Shown in pieces: positions 58,301 through 62,140 of a DNA stretch of 64,000 bases; positions within the stretch are counted from its first letter, which is position 1, and every line of letters begins with the position of its first letter. Source of the stretch: Calliopum simillimum (taxonomy: Eukaryota > Arthropoda > Insecta > Diptera > Lauxaniidae); NCBI GenBank assembly GCA_951812925.1, contig OX638368.1, positions 84,054,909 to 84,118,908 of the forward strand, in the 5' to 3' direction. The position numbers were made by a program, and so were the translations under genes. The notes beneath the pieces are model-generated. The model searched no databases and had not been told where the DNA came from. It saw nothing but the letters and a program-made list of their open reading frames with translations.

Positions 58301-59177
58301 GTTGAAAAGAAGTGTGAAATTTTTCTATACCTTGTCCACATTTACATTTACCCAAAACATTTAAAATTACAAAATCTTAGAGAGCCACACTCTGATAAAA
58401 TACGAATAGCGCTTACCACTTCGGGTCGTCTCACCAAATAAGCTTGCAAACGAAGAGTATAATATCAACGAGTTACAACAGTAAGACGATGCATAACTAA
58501 TTTATGGTATAATTTAAATATGATATGCTCTGTATGTCGCCAAATTTGCTTGATAATAGACCTGTAGACGGTCAATAAACGTAACCAATACCAGCCTTTC
58601 AAAATTTTTGGTTTTCCTTTATGCATTTTGCCTTGTTTTTGTAATTCTGTTGGTGTTTTACATAAAGCTCAACAATGTCATCTGATACATGCCTATGGAA
58701 GCAAAATAAAAAATAATAATGCCGACTAGGAATGAAATTGAAGCCTCCACTACACATAAAACGAAGTTAAATTGTTGGTTATTTTAGAATTACAGATTTA
58801 TTTTCAATATTATTACAAAACTAATCCCAGCAAGTTCATTAAATATTTTTTGCCAGGCATTAGAAGGAACAGTATTTTTTGCTTTTGTAAAAATATGGAG
58901 GGCATTTCGCCTTTCTTGGCAGCCTTATTTCTCAATCAAAAGGTAATATCGCCGCGGCACTTACTTCACTCTACCTCTACATGCATATAAGCTTATAAAA
59001 ATTAATAATACTTACGCTGATGTTTGTCCGCTAATTGAACCAAAGGATTTGGTAGATCACGTCTACGATAGAAGCACATAACTTTGGCCTCCACGTTACC
59101 CGACTGATTTTTATTTAATTCCTCTATTCGTCTAATCAAAAATGGTGTATTTGGCGTTGTTTCAACGTAGACGTAGT
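19206..59177 (-). CDS. MTA1-like: MTA1-like, NuRD complex scaffold (12 exons, 5' end missing)
   Basis: This is the fly metastasis-associated protein, a nuclear scaffold of Mi-2/NuRD that binds histone deacetylase and the histone chaperone RbAp/p55 and represses transcription. Twelve exons join in frame: 59177-59016, 50839-50732, 47052-46832, 46692-46372, 46309-46121, 32557-32294, 32233-32037, 31967-31717, 31653-31312, 31246-31119, 23322-23207 and 19332-19206. All have AG/GT borders. The product is about 808 residues from the window edge: BAH (1-160), ELM2 (about 180-262), SANT (about 305-352), GATA finger (Cys412, 415, 433, 436), a C2H2 finger (489-512), a long C-terminal region and a conserved tail ending VVILD. 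The first exon, with the start codon, was not found. Family identity is very strong; exact borders are read by eye, and alternative exons are possible. Confidence 0.93.
19650..20015. repeat. Foldback element (TTTGAGATATCCTAACCTAA family)
   Basis: GAGATATCCTAACCTAAACA... near 19765 pairs with TTTAGGTAAGGATATCTC near 19895-19912, and the outer parts (CGGCTCATA / TATGAGCGG) also pair. Single-arm relatives are at 28280-28330 and 54770-54860. It lies in the last intron-to-3' side region, right of the terminal exon, so it is intronic. Confidence 0.65.
20235..20822. repeat. Dispersed modular repeat
   Basis: It begins near GAACTAGCTGGCCTGGTTGC, ends near TATATATAGAAGATAGATA, and contains three modules of about 110 bp with TTTTATAACGATATCTGACATATGTG-like wording and ATATAGCATTTT. 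Related modules occur inside the Transib-like element at 2080-2260. Class not known. Confidence 0.5.
20880..22217. mobile_element. Foldback element, split by a MITE
   Basis: Left end ACAGTCATTTGGTAG and right end ACCACCAAATGACTGT pair, as do GATACGAGGTGGC near 22120 and its partner near 21375, with the loop near 21750. The left arm is interrupted by the 422-bp insert at 20899-21320. Its duplicated site was not identified. Confidence 0.65.
20899..21320. mobile_element. TA-flanked MITE nested in a foldback
   Basis: Inverted ends ATACCCTATTCTCA / TGAGAATAGGGTAT with TA on both sides (20897-20898, 21321-21322). Inner GTTAACCAG and CTGGTTA pairs add to the symmetry. Non-coding. Confidence 0.7.
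22218..23206. other. Intron DNA, nothing clear
   Basis: AT-rich; short open frames at 22032-22556 on the minus strand have no family signal. It contains the word ACCAAATTTAAT twice near 22710 and 22800. Confidence 0.4.
23207..23322 (-). CDS. MTA1-like: MTA1-like exon: [12 protein letters not shown] block
   Basis: 116 bp encoding [18 protein letters not shown], then [20 protein letters not shown], the counterpart of vertebrate NWIDAPDDVFYMATEETRK. It is isolated by introns of 7.8 and 3.9 kb and is too short for a simple ORF scan. Acceptor ATTTTAG, donor GTATGT, ends in phase 2. Confidence 0.93.
23425..25612. repeat. 2.2-kb near-perfect palindrome (foldback element)
   Basis: Left end TCGCAGAGTCCGAAAAT pairs with ATTTTCGGACTCAGCGA at the right end, and pairing continues with few mismatches to a centre near 24515, where TTACTTCTATGTGTACACAT is repeated in inverse. 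Each arm is about 1.08 kb. It starts about 100 bp upstream of the exon at 23322-23207 in gene orientation and lies wholly in the intron. Open frames here are arm readings, not genes. Confidence 0.85.
25613..27027. other. Intron DNA with scattered repeat words
   Basis: No exon or complete element seen. GATATCTCAAATTCCAG and similar words near 26665 link part of it to the foldback families. Confidence 0.4.
27128..27807 (-). mobile_element. Mariner element, transposase C-terminus deleted
   Basis: Inverted ends CGTGGGCTGCTCGATATATT and AATATATCGAGCAGCCAACG, extended inward by TCTGGCCTAGGCAACACTA, each beside TA (27126-27127, 27808-27809). A full mariner is about 1.3 kb; this copy is 680 bp and keeps the 5' half of the gene. 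Confidence 0.9.
27306..27638 (-). CDS. Mariner transposase N-terminal DNA-binding domain only
   Basis: 110 codons with an intact start ([20 protein letters not shown]). The first helix-turn-helix is followed by [13 protein letters not shown], a linker [20 protein letters not shown] and a second helix-turn-helix ([20 protein letters not shown]), ending just after VVKNVCSRW. This is the mariner paired-type DNA-binding region. The DD34D catalytic domain is absent, so it cannot move DNA but could still bind the ends. Compared with the copy at 52722-53096, about ten residues are missing after NEGR. Whether it is expressed is unknown. Confidence 0.8.
   Translation of the reverse strand: MELTREHFRRGLSRQECIDELKSLYGDEAPSYSTVKNWFNQFNEGRPKTSVVPENIDAVRELIMQDRHVTYREIEASLGISSTPIHSILHEHLVVKNVCSRWKPHSLSIA
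27927..28272. mobile_element. hAT-type MITE
   Basis: Ends TAGAGCTGGGC / GCCCAGCTCTA are flanked by identical 8-bp AATCCAAC (27919-27926, 28273-28280). GC-rich subterminal words (GGCCCGGCAC, GCCCGCGGGCC) enclose an AT-rich core. Removing it restores the foldback-family word GCTGTACGAGAATCCAACCTC. Confidence 0.88.
28822..30380. mobile_element. Foldback element with internal module arrays
   Basis: Ends TAGAGGTGTTTTA / TAAAACACCCCTA with the same nine bases ATGTAATAC outside (28813-28821, 30381-30389). The arms pair around a centre near 29640. Each arm consists of four to five diverged modules of about 110-180 bp with GGGGGCTCCCATAC and GACCCCCATTA words. The 9-bp duplication recalls Mutator-like elements. 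Open frames at 28873-29136 are arm readings. Confidence 0.8.
30390..31118. other. Intron DNA next to exon at 31119
   Basis: No element ends recognised. The open frame at 30570-30827 has no family features. Confidence 0.4.
31119..31246 (-). CDS. MTA1-like: MTA1-like exon: [12 protein letters not shown] block
   Basis: Encodes [20 protein letters not shown] and then [19 protein letters not shown]. An in-frame stop lies two codons past the donor GTATGA, so intron retention would give a shorter protein lacking the tail. Acceptor AATTTAG, phase 0 end. Confidence 0.88.
31312..31653 (-). CDS. MTA1-like: MTA1-like exon: C-terminal low-conservation region
   Basis: Runs from [16 protein letters not shown] through [19 protein letters not shown] to [12 protein letters not shown]. 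Basic and Pro/Ser-rich, likely disordered, matching the variable region before the MTA tail. Acceptor TTCGCAG, donor GTATAT. Confidence 0.9.
31717..31967 (-). CDS. MTA1-like: MTA1-like exon: C2H2 finger and conserved MTA block
   Basis: Encodes [20 protein letters not shown] and then AHG, a C-x4-C-x12-H-x4-H finger. Vertebrate MTA1 lacks it at this place as I recall that sequence. The conserved [20 protein letters not shown] and [13 protein letters not shown] blocks follow. Acceptor TTTTAG, donor GTAAGC, ends in phase 1. Confidence 0.92.
32037..32233 (-). CDS. MTA1-like: MTA1-like exon: second half of GATA finger
   Basis: Starts [20 protein letters not shown] and runs through WKKYGGLK into an acidic/basic linker. 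The finger spacing is C-x2-C-x17-C-x2-C, as in MTA1. Acceptor GCCTAG, donor GTAAAT, ends in phase 2. Confidence 0.93.
32294..32557 (-). CDS. MTA1-like: MTA1-like exon: SANT end and first half of GATA finger
   Basis: 88 codons starting [20 protein letters not shown], then [11 protein letters not shown], a Gly/Asn-rich linker, and the first Cys pair of the GATA finger (CESC). Acceptor GAAATAG, donor GTTAGT, phase 0. Confidence 0.95.
32689..34488. mobile_element. 1.8-kb foldback element
   Basis: TTACATACCGTTCCGGATAG on the left pairs with GCCCGGAACGGTATGTAA on the right, and the arms pair through to about 33800 (for example GAAATGCTCATTGCTCCGTC against GACGGAATTATGAGCATTTC). Inner modules carry CCTTAAGGGGGCTCYCATAC, the same wording as the element at 28822-30380. 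No duplicated site seen. It lies 130 bp from the exon at 32557-32294. Confidence 0.75.
34489..35255. other. Intron DNA with a small inverted repeat
   Basis: Mostly AT-rich. At 35108-35170 GCGCTTAAGCTTTAGC and AGCTTAAGCGGCCCTTAAG form a short hairpin. No gene seen. Confidence 0.4.
35590..36032. mobile_element. TA-flanked element built of AGAGTAGAGC units
   Basis: Ends GCTTTGTTTGACGA / TCATCAAACAAGGC beside TA (35588-35589, 36033-36034). The word TAGAGTAGAGCAG and its complement recur at 35608-35632, 35669, 35880, 35935, 35985 and 36005. Confidence 0.65.
37000..37079. mobile_element. 80-bp piggyBac-like MITE (TTAA)
   Basis: CCCTTTAAAACTCCCACATG on the left and CCCACATGTGAGGGTTTTAG then AGGG on the right form a hairpin, with TTAA at both ends (36996-36999, 37080-37083). 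TTAA plus CCC-starting ends is the piggyBac signature. Confidence 0.7.
37531..37940. mobile_element. TA-flanked element built of GAGTAACAG units
   Basis: Ends GAGGTATTCACGATCTAGAG / CTCTAGATCGTGAATAACTC beside TA (37529-37530, 37941-37942). GAGTAACAG(G)GTAAC words repeat on both arms. It interrupts the foldback 36237-38322. Confidence 0.75.
38488..39292. mobile_element. TA-flanked element with TTATTACTGCA repeats
   Basis: Ends CAGCAGGGGGTGAAATAAG / CTTATTTCAATGCCTGCCT beside TA (38486-38487, 39293-39294). TATTACTGCA occurs near 38505, 39223, 39243 and 39263. The ends match at 14 of 19 positions, so it is older. No transposase seen. Confidence 0.55.
39640..40620. repeat. Dipteran modular repeat with GTCCGTCTGTCTGGC
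   Basis: Includes TATACCCTACACCCAGGGTA, a GTCCGTCTGTCTGGCTGGGT run and two tandem modules of about 160 bp (near 40270-40430 and 40430-40590) with AAATTTCATCAAAATAGCTC. The open frame at 39682-39969 is a chance reading. The related wording at 43255-44700 suggests one family. Class uncertain. Confidence 0.55.
40656..41431 (+). pseudogene. Jockey/I-type LINE, endonuclease to pre-RT fragment
   Basis: The frame from 40656 has [20 protein letters not shown] and [11 protein letters not shown], the catalytic Asp/Asn block of LINE apurinic endonucleases, then a stop at 40896. After more breaks, 41265-41400 reads [20 protein letters not shown] and [12 protein letters not shown], the PWWN block found between endonuclease and reverse transcriptase in Jockey/I elements. 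The reverse transcriptase is missing and a foldback arm begins at once. Dead copy, sense opposite to the host gene. Confidence 0.8.
41431..41830. repeat. Single arm of the 47955-50359 foldback family
   Basis: It begins AGGGTGCAGCAAAATTC and contains CAAAGACTGCATACTTA, GCTTGAATGAAGG and AGCGAAGTGTTTGCCCTATG, matching the left arm at 47955-48340. The other arm is missing. Confidence 0.65.
41831..43254. other. Intron DNA, mostly unrecognised
   Basis: Near 42855-42882, CACCCTATAGTTACGCCACTG looks like a hAT-type right end, but its left partner was not found. No exons seen. Confidence 0.4.
43255..44705. repeat. Three tandem modules of about 430 bp
   Basis: Each module has an AAAGTGGGMGTGGCA-like start, an ACCAAATTTCATCAAAATAT word and a GCGAGAAATAGCATTTAA block (starts near 43560, 43980 and 44390). 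TTACTTGTATGGGAGGTTCC is repeated exactly in the first two. The array ends at AAACAAACAAACATACAATT. Confidence 0.65.
44844..45103. repeat. Foldback built of AACATCCAAAAA units
   Basis: ATTCCATTCAAAAATATCAA on the left pairs with TTGATATTTTTCACTGGAT on the right; AACATCCAAAAA repeats on one arm and TTTTTGGATGTTTT on the other. Confidence 0.6.
45104..45776. other. Intron DNA, nothing clear
   Basis: Only a short duplicated word, AATGTAGAACGTGTC at about 45515-45545, was noticed. Confidence 0.4.
45777..46090. mobile_element. Inverted-repeat MITE next to a splice donor
   Basis: Relative of 11859-12246: AGGCATGTTTCTATTGACGC on the left, GCGCCAAAGCAAACACGCAT on the right, with ATT on both sides (45774-45776, 46091-46093). 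It lies 30 bp inside the intron from the donor at 46120. Confidence 0.65.
46121..46309 (-). CDS. MTA1-like: MTA1-like exon: ELM2-SANT linker and SANT start
   Basis: 63 codons from [20 protein letters not shown] through [20 protein letters not shown] to [13 protein letters not shown]. The SANT domain is cut after its second helix by a 13.6-kb intron. Donor GTAAGT lies only 30 bp from an inverted-repeat MITE at 45777-46090. Confidence 0.95.
46372..46692 (-). CDS. MTA1-like: MTA1-like exon: ELM2 domain
   Basis: 107 codons beginning [20 protein letters not shown] and including [14 protein letters not shown] and [23 protein letters not shown]2 domains bind and activate HDAC1/2-type deacetylases. 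Acceptor TTTAAG, donor GTATAT. The next intron is only about 62 bp. Confidence 0.95.
46832..47052 (-). CDS. MTA1-like: MTA1-like exon: BAH domain, C-terminal part
   Basis: After a Ser/Asp-rich linker it encodes [20 protein letters not shown] and then [20 protein letters not shown], nearly the same as the end of the vertebrate MTA BAH domain. Acceptor TTGACAG, donor GTGAGT, ends in phase 0. Confidence 0.93.
47124..50590. mobile_element. Outer foldback split by another foldback
   Basis: AGTGGGGAGC at 47124 pairs with GCTCCCCACT ending at 50590. The left arm 47124-47560 pairs with 47740-47954 plus 50368-50590, so the 2.4-kb insert sits in the right arm. Paired words include TAGTTTAGTCAGGAGGGCG and its complement near 47920, and GAGCTATCAGATG with CATCTGATAGCTC. 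Confidence 0.75.
47955..50359. mobile_element. 2.4-kb foldback with 8-bp duplication
   Basis: Ends TAGGGTGCAGCA / TGCTGCACCTTA are flanked by identical GTGTATTT (47947-47954, 50360-50367). The arms pair almost to the centre near 49170. Open frames at 48093, 48790, 49310 and 49981 are the same sequence read from opposite arms, not genes. hAT-like target duplication. Confidence 0.85.
50732..50839 (-). CDS. MTA1-like: MTA1-like exon: BAH insert
   Basis: 108 bp encoding [20 protein letters not shown] and [11 protein letters not shown]. It has acceptor TGTGTAG and donor GTATCA, and its phase joins the exons on both sides without a stop. The sequence falls in the BAH region, where MTA proteins vary in length, so identity rests on splice phase and position. 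It may be an alternative exon. Confidence 0.75.
50933..51540. mobile_element. pogo/Tigger-like MITE
   Basis: CAGTGAACTCGCG at the left and CGCGAGCGCACTG at the right, beside TA (50931-50932, 51541-51542). Inside, ATATGAACA words repeat. It lies 93 bp upstream (gene sense) of the exon at 50839-50732. A 230-bp insert is at 51229-51458, and the right-end sequence seems partly duplicated near 51205. Confidence 0.65.
51229..51458. mobile_element. Nested MITE with a 95-bp tandem duplication
   Basis: Ends AGGGTATTCCTTAAAACG / CGTTTTAAGGAATACCCT. Inside, a block of about 95 bp (TTCCTTAAAACGTGTAAATG to ACGAGTTTACGAGG) occurs twice in a row with very few differences. CACT may be a short flank duplication. 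Confidence 0.65.
51553..52105. repeat. Foldback with CCGGAAAGTGGTCCGGAATA
   Basis: TTCAAATTTGTATAAAAAAA and TTTGTTTGAATTTCGCTCCC-type arms pair; ACCGGAAAGTGGTCCGGAAT near 51686 pairs with ATTCCGGACCACTTTCCGGT near 51962. Outer limits are approximate. The rest to 52556 is AT-rich intron. Confidence 0.65.
52557..53270 (-). mobile_element. Second mariner, transposase C-terminus deleted
   Basis: Ends CGAGGGTTGCCTTTTATATT / AATATAAAAGTCAACCTACG, extended by TCGGGATTGGGCAAC, beside TA (52555-52556, 53271-53272). 714 bp against about 1.3 kb for a full element. Subterminal DNA (TTTGATGTACAAGTGCTATT) matches the copy at 27128-27807. Confidence 0.9.
52722..53096 (-). CDS. Mariner transposase N-terminal DNA-binding domain only
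   Basis: 124 codons with an intact start. It begins [20 protein letters not shown], then [40 protein letters not shown] and the second helix-turn-helix [20 protein letters not shown]. It stops soon after TVKKICS. Both helix-turn-helix units of a mariner transposase are complete and open, while the whole DD34D domain is missing. Same orientation as the host gene, inside its 8.2-kb intron. It could be a chance-preserved remnant or a source of a DNA-binding peptide. Confidence 0.8.
   Translation of the reverse strand: MELNREIFRAIIFYNFRRGSTQQQCIDELNSIFGDEAPSRTSVYRWYGEFNRGRSSLQDEFREGRPKSVVVPETIDAVRQLILQDRHLTYREIETTLGISGTSIHSILHEHLTVKKICSLKLSM
53472..54985. repeat. Foldback element with insertion-like interior
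   Basis: AAGTCTACTCGGATCTAACG (53480) pairs with CGTTAGATCCGAGTAGACTT (54940), and AAGAAACCATTTGGCTCAGT pairs with its partner near 54890. The interior includes a CACGTG-bearing motif array (54226-54604). End positions are approximate. Confidence 0.6.
54226..54604. repeat. Array of CTGCCACGTGACA words
   Basis: CTGCCACGTGACAT (about 54228), CTGCCACGTGACAC (about 54386), CTGCCACGTAACAT (about 54574) and CTGCCACGCTACAC (about 54594). The core CACGTG is a perfect E-box in two of the four. Confidence 0.6.
55081..55208. mobile_element. 128-bp piggyBac-like MITE (TTAA)
   Basis: CCCTTAAATGCATAGTGGAC and GTCCACTATGCATTTAAGGG are perfect inverted ends, with TTAA at both sides (55077-55080, 55209-55212). 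The centre holds more inverted words (ACCATGGTTAA). Confidence 0.85.
55273..56856. mobile_element. Helitron-like element, first of a tandem pair
   Basis: Starts TCTATATATTAATACGCAAG after an A and ends in CTAG; 9 bp before CTAG is the hairpin GTGGTCGAATATCGACCAC (56825-56843). TC start, CTRR end, subterminal hairpin and no duplicated site are the marks of rolling-circle Helitrons. No Rep/helicase seen. Carries a PIF-type MITE and unidentified DNA. Confidence 0.78.
56367..56545. mobile_element. PIF/Harbinger-like MITE
   Basis: Ends GGGGCCGTTCACATATTACG / CGTAATATGTGCATGGCCCC with TAA at both sides (56364-56366, 56546-56548). Nested in the first Helitron. Confidence 0.75.
56857..57270. mobile_element. 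Helitron-like element, second of a tandem pair
   Basis: Begins TCTATATATTAATACGCAAG directly after the CTAG of the first copy, ends CTAG before a T, with hairpin TGGTCAAATTTTGACCA at 57240-57256. The first 170 bp match the start of the first copy. Confidence 0.78.
57271..59010. repeat. Intron DNA with a direct repeat and TAACTCGCGTTA words
   Basis: ATGCATTTTGCCTTGTTTTT with GGTGTTTTACATAAA occurs at 57427-57510 and again at 58620-58690. GTAACTCGCGTTA recurs near 57573, 57656, 57852 and, altered, 57873. A small inverted repeat (TTACTGTC / GACAGTAA) spans about 58104-58201. No exon seen. Confidence 0.5.
59016..59177 (-). CDS. MTA1-like: MTA1-like exon: BAH domain, N-terminal part
   Basis: It encodes [20 protein letters not shown] and then [15 protein letters not shown], the start of the MTA BAH domain. 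Acceptor TTCTAG precedes 59177 and donor GTAAGT follows 59016. The exon begins with two bases that complete an Asp codon whose first base must be in an upstream exon, as expected from the usual VGDYVY start. It ends in phase 1. Confidence 0.92.
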
Positions 59178-59199
59178 CTAGAATTAAATAAAATAGTAA

Positions 59200-60600
59200 C
59201 AATTTACATATATGTATATATATATATATAGTAGTTTACTGTTTTGTTAAGTTGATAAAACGCAAAACTTTGCAATAATAGCACTAGTTTACAGCAAAAA
59301 TATGATCTGGTTGCCACTATAAAATTCTTATGTAAAATGACTCCCTGATTCCGAAAATTATTATTTTTTTTTTCTACGGAGACATTTTCGAGAAATACCC
59401 CTTTTCCTGTTTTTGAAAGGGGGTAAAAATATGATATCATATAATCACATATATCTCGTAAACCAGTAAAGCCAGCTTAACATGTAAGACAACAAAAGAA
59501 AGGCAATAAAATACATAAACGCCGCATACTTAACTTTTCGATCAGTTTTTTAGTTTCTGCGTTATTAATAAACATTTCGAAAAATTTTTCTTTTCCTTTT
59601 GAAAAATCAAAAAAAAAAGTTTTTCAATTGGGATATTTTCTTGAAAAAAAATTTCGGTAAAAATAAAAAAAACTTCATTGTGCAAAAGTCTAAAGAACCC
59701 CAGTAAAAAAAAGATACTAATCGAGAAAATTGATGGACAAATAACGGAGTTATAATCAATTTAGTGAAAATACCAAAAGTCAAATTTTACTCTATTTTTG
59801 TAATTTTCCTTGCATAAGGGTACAATTTTCAAAATTTTTTTTCCTATTCAACCGATTCATATTTATTTTGATTATGTTCGAAAAAATAGAAAATCAAGTT
59901 TTATTACTTTTGTCATTTATATATTTTATTACAAAAATTTTGAGTTAATACGGACCAAGATCGGATGAAAAATGACAGCTCTATTCGAGATTTAGTGCAT
60001 AAGCACATGAAATTTTTGTTTTGTTAATCAAATAGACAGTAATTTAGTAGGTTCACTCACTAAATCTAGAATAGAGTTGTCATTTCTCATCCGATCTTGA
60101 TCCGCATTAACTCAAAATTTTTGTAATAAAATATATTAATGACAAAAATAATAAAACTTGACTTTTTCTATTTTTTTCGAACAAGAAAATGTTAACGACG
60201 TTAAAGAAAGATTTTGAAAACCATCGAAATTTGCTTTAAATTTGAAATTTGGTTTACTATAGATTGGCTAATTTTCATCTGATATCAACAAATGACCCAA
60301 TGTTAAAAAGGCAATTTATTTGCCTTTTCAATGAGATCCTCAGATAAGGAGTAGAATATGACGTTCTCTTTACAGATCAGTTGAAGTTAAGTGACACCTC
60401 AAATAATTGTTTTTTTCTAATACGGCAACACTACACGAGCGAAAAAAATAAAACTAATTTTTTTTTTACCAATGATGGTCCACATAATCAAAAAAAAAAT
60501 ATGAATCGGTCGAATCGGAAAAAAAAATTCAAAATTGTACCCTTATGCAAGGAAAATTACAAAAATAGAGTAAAATTTGACTTTTGGTATTTTATTATGA
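59200..60600. repeat. Foldback arms left of the BAH exon
   Basis: 59283-59420 is one arm of the 36237 family. 59764-59835 (AAAGTCAAATTTTACTCTAT, TGCATAAGGGTAC) pairs with 60525-60594, and GATCGGATGAAAAATGACAG near 59952 with its complement near 60090; centre near 60020. A (TA)n run is at 59212-59230. The open frame at 60381-60620 is repeat sequence. Confidence 0.6.
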
Positions 60601-61687
60601 TTATTATTTATTTAGTATAATATAAGCATATAAGAATTACAATTTTCTTTTAAATGCAATGAAATTATTAAAAAATTTAAGAGAAAATTAAATCATATTA
60701 AAATATTTAACATTTAACATTTAATTTTTACGAAATTAACAGTTTTTTTCAAAATTTAAGGGAGAAATAGAGAAAAAAAAATAAATTAAATAACTTAAAG
60801 AAAGAAATAAAAATAATAAATAAACGAGAGAAGAATATAGATTAGGAAAAATGATTGAAAAGTAATTGCTTAAAGTTATTGCTATTAGATACAAATTTTA
60901 TTTCACGAGGTAGAGAATTCCACAGACGCACAGTGCTAACGAAAAAAAGTCTTGATGAGCTTAAATATTTAAAAAAAAGGGAGAATAAGATTCAAGTTTC
61001 TAGATGAATGACAGAAATGTATTTTATTGTATAAATAGGATGGAGTTTTGGTGTAAATGATTTTGTGCAAAAATATTAAATTTCTAATACATATTAAGGT
61101 AATCGGCTATACTACAATTTAGAATGAGTTTACTGTATTGTGAGGTTCGATCAAATCTTTTGAGGCCATACACGTAACGTGTAATGTTATTATAAGCTAC
61201 CTGCAATATTTGAAAGGAGCAGGAGTCGAGCCTACTATACACAACTTCAGAATATGTTATAATTTTTCTTTAAAAGTTTGTGTTAGCGAGATATTTGCAA
61301 AAAACTGACTTTAGCAACCTTTGAGCCTGAATAACTTTTTATGCGCACAATGGACTTCAATGCACTTTTTACACTTTATTAACCATGCATAAATAAATAT
61401 AATTCCGGTGAAAAAAATTCACTTGGAATTTATTTTCCTGGGCTAAAAATAAAAAGCATTTTTGTAAAAATGATTTTAATGAAGAGTTCTTTTGAGTAAT
61501 TTATGATGAAATCGTGGTCTAACGAGTCTGTAATTTTCAATATAAAAAGAAGACATATATAGCTAACTATAACTACCTAAACTCAATTTTTCCGAAATTG
61601 GACTTATTCCACTTTCAAATAACTCTTTTTTTTTACAGTTGTAAATTTTACTTGGAGATTATTTTATGTTTTATAGAGATGGTTTTA
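60601..61687. repeat. AT-rich DNA and a partial 23425-family arm
   Basis: 61280-61445 (GCGAGATATTTGCAAAAAAC, TTTTTATGCGCACA, ATTTTCCTGGGCTA) matches arms of the palindrome at 23425-25612. No first MTA1-like exon was found here. Confidence 0.5.
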
Positions 61688-62130
61688 GTAATGAGCATAC
61701 CAAGACCAAGACAATAGCAGTCTTGGTCTTGGTCTTGTTCTTGTACATTGAGTCTTGGTCTTCGTTTTGATATTGAGTCTTGGTCTTGGTCTTGATCTTG
61801 CTCATTAAGTCTTGGTCTTGGTCTTGAAAAAATTTCTAGAGATATTGAGTATTCAAAGTTTCAAAACCATATTTTCCCAAAGCTCTTGGGTTTTTAAGAT
61901 GCCAAAGTTCAAATTAAGAGATAATTTTATCTTCGAAACGGGTGTCAAACACCTTTTAACTGTAAACTACCAAGACTGAAAAGCAGTCTTGGTCTTGACG
62001 ATAATCGTGTGCAAGACCAAGACCAAGACTGATATGGTCTTGGTCTTGCAAAAATATCAGCGTCTTGGTCTTGGTCTCGCAAAATTACCAAGACCAAGAA
62101 CAAGACCAAGACTAATTTTGCTTATCATTA
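61688..62130. mobile_element. Element made of (AAGACC) / (GGTCTT) repeats
   Basis: Arms rich in AAGACCAAGACC and its complement lie at 61693-61835 and 61965-62118, facing each other, with ends GTAATGAGCA / TTATCATTA. The ten bases GATGGTTTTA are directly repeated outside (61678-61687, 62131-62140). Non-coding. Confidence 0.75.
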
Positions 62131-62140
62131 GATGGTTTTA

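Noticed and set aside
57427..58690. LTR-like direct repeats
   Set aside because: The two copies are only about 75-85 bp, lack TG..CA ends and enclose no retrotransposon coding sequence.
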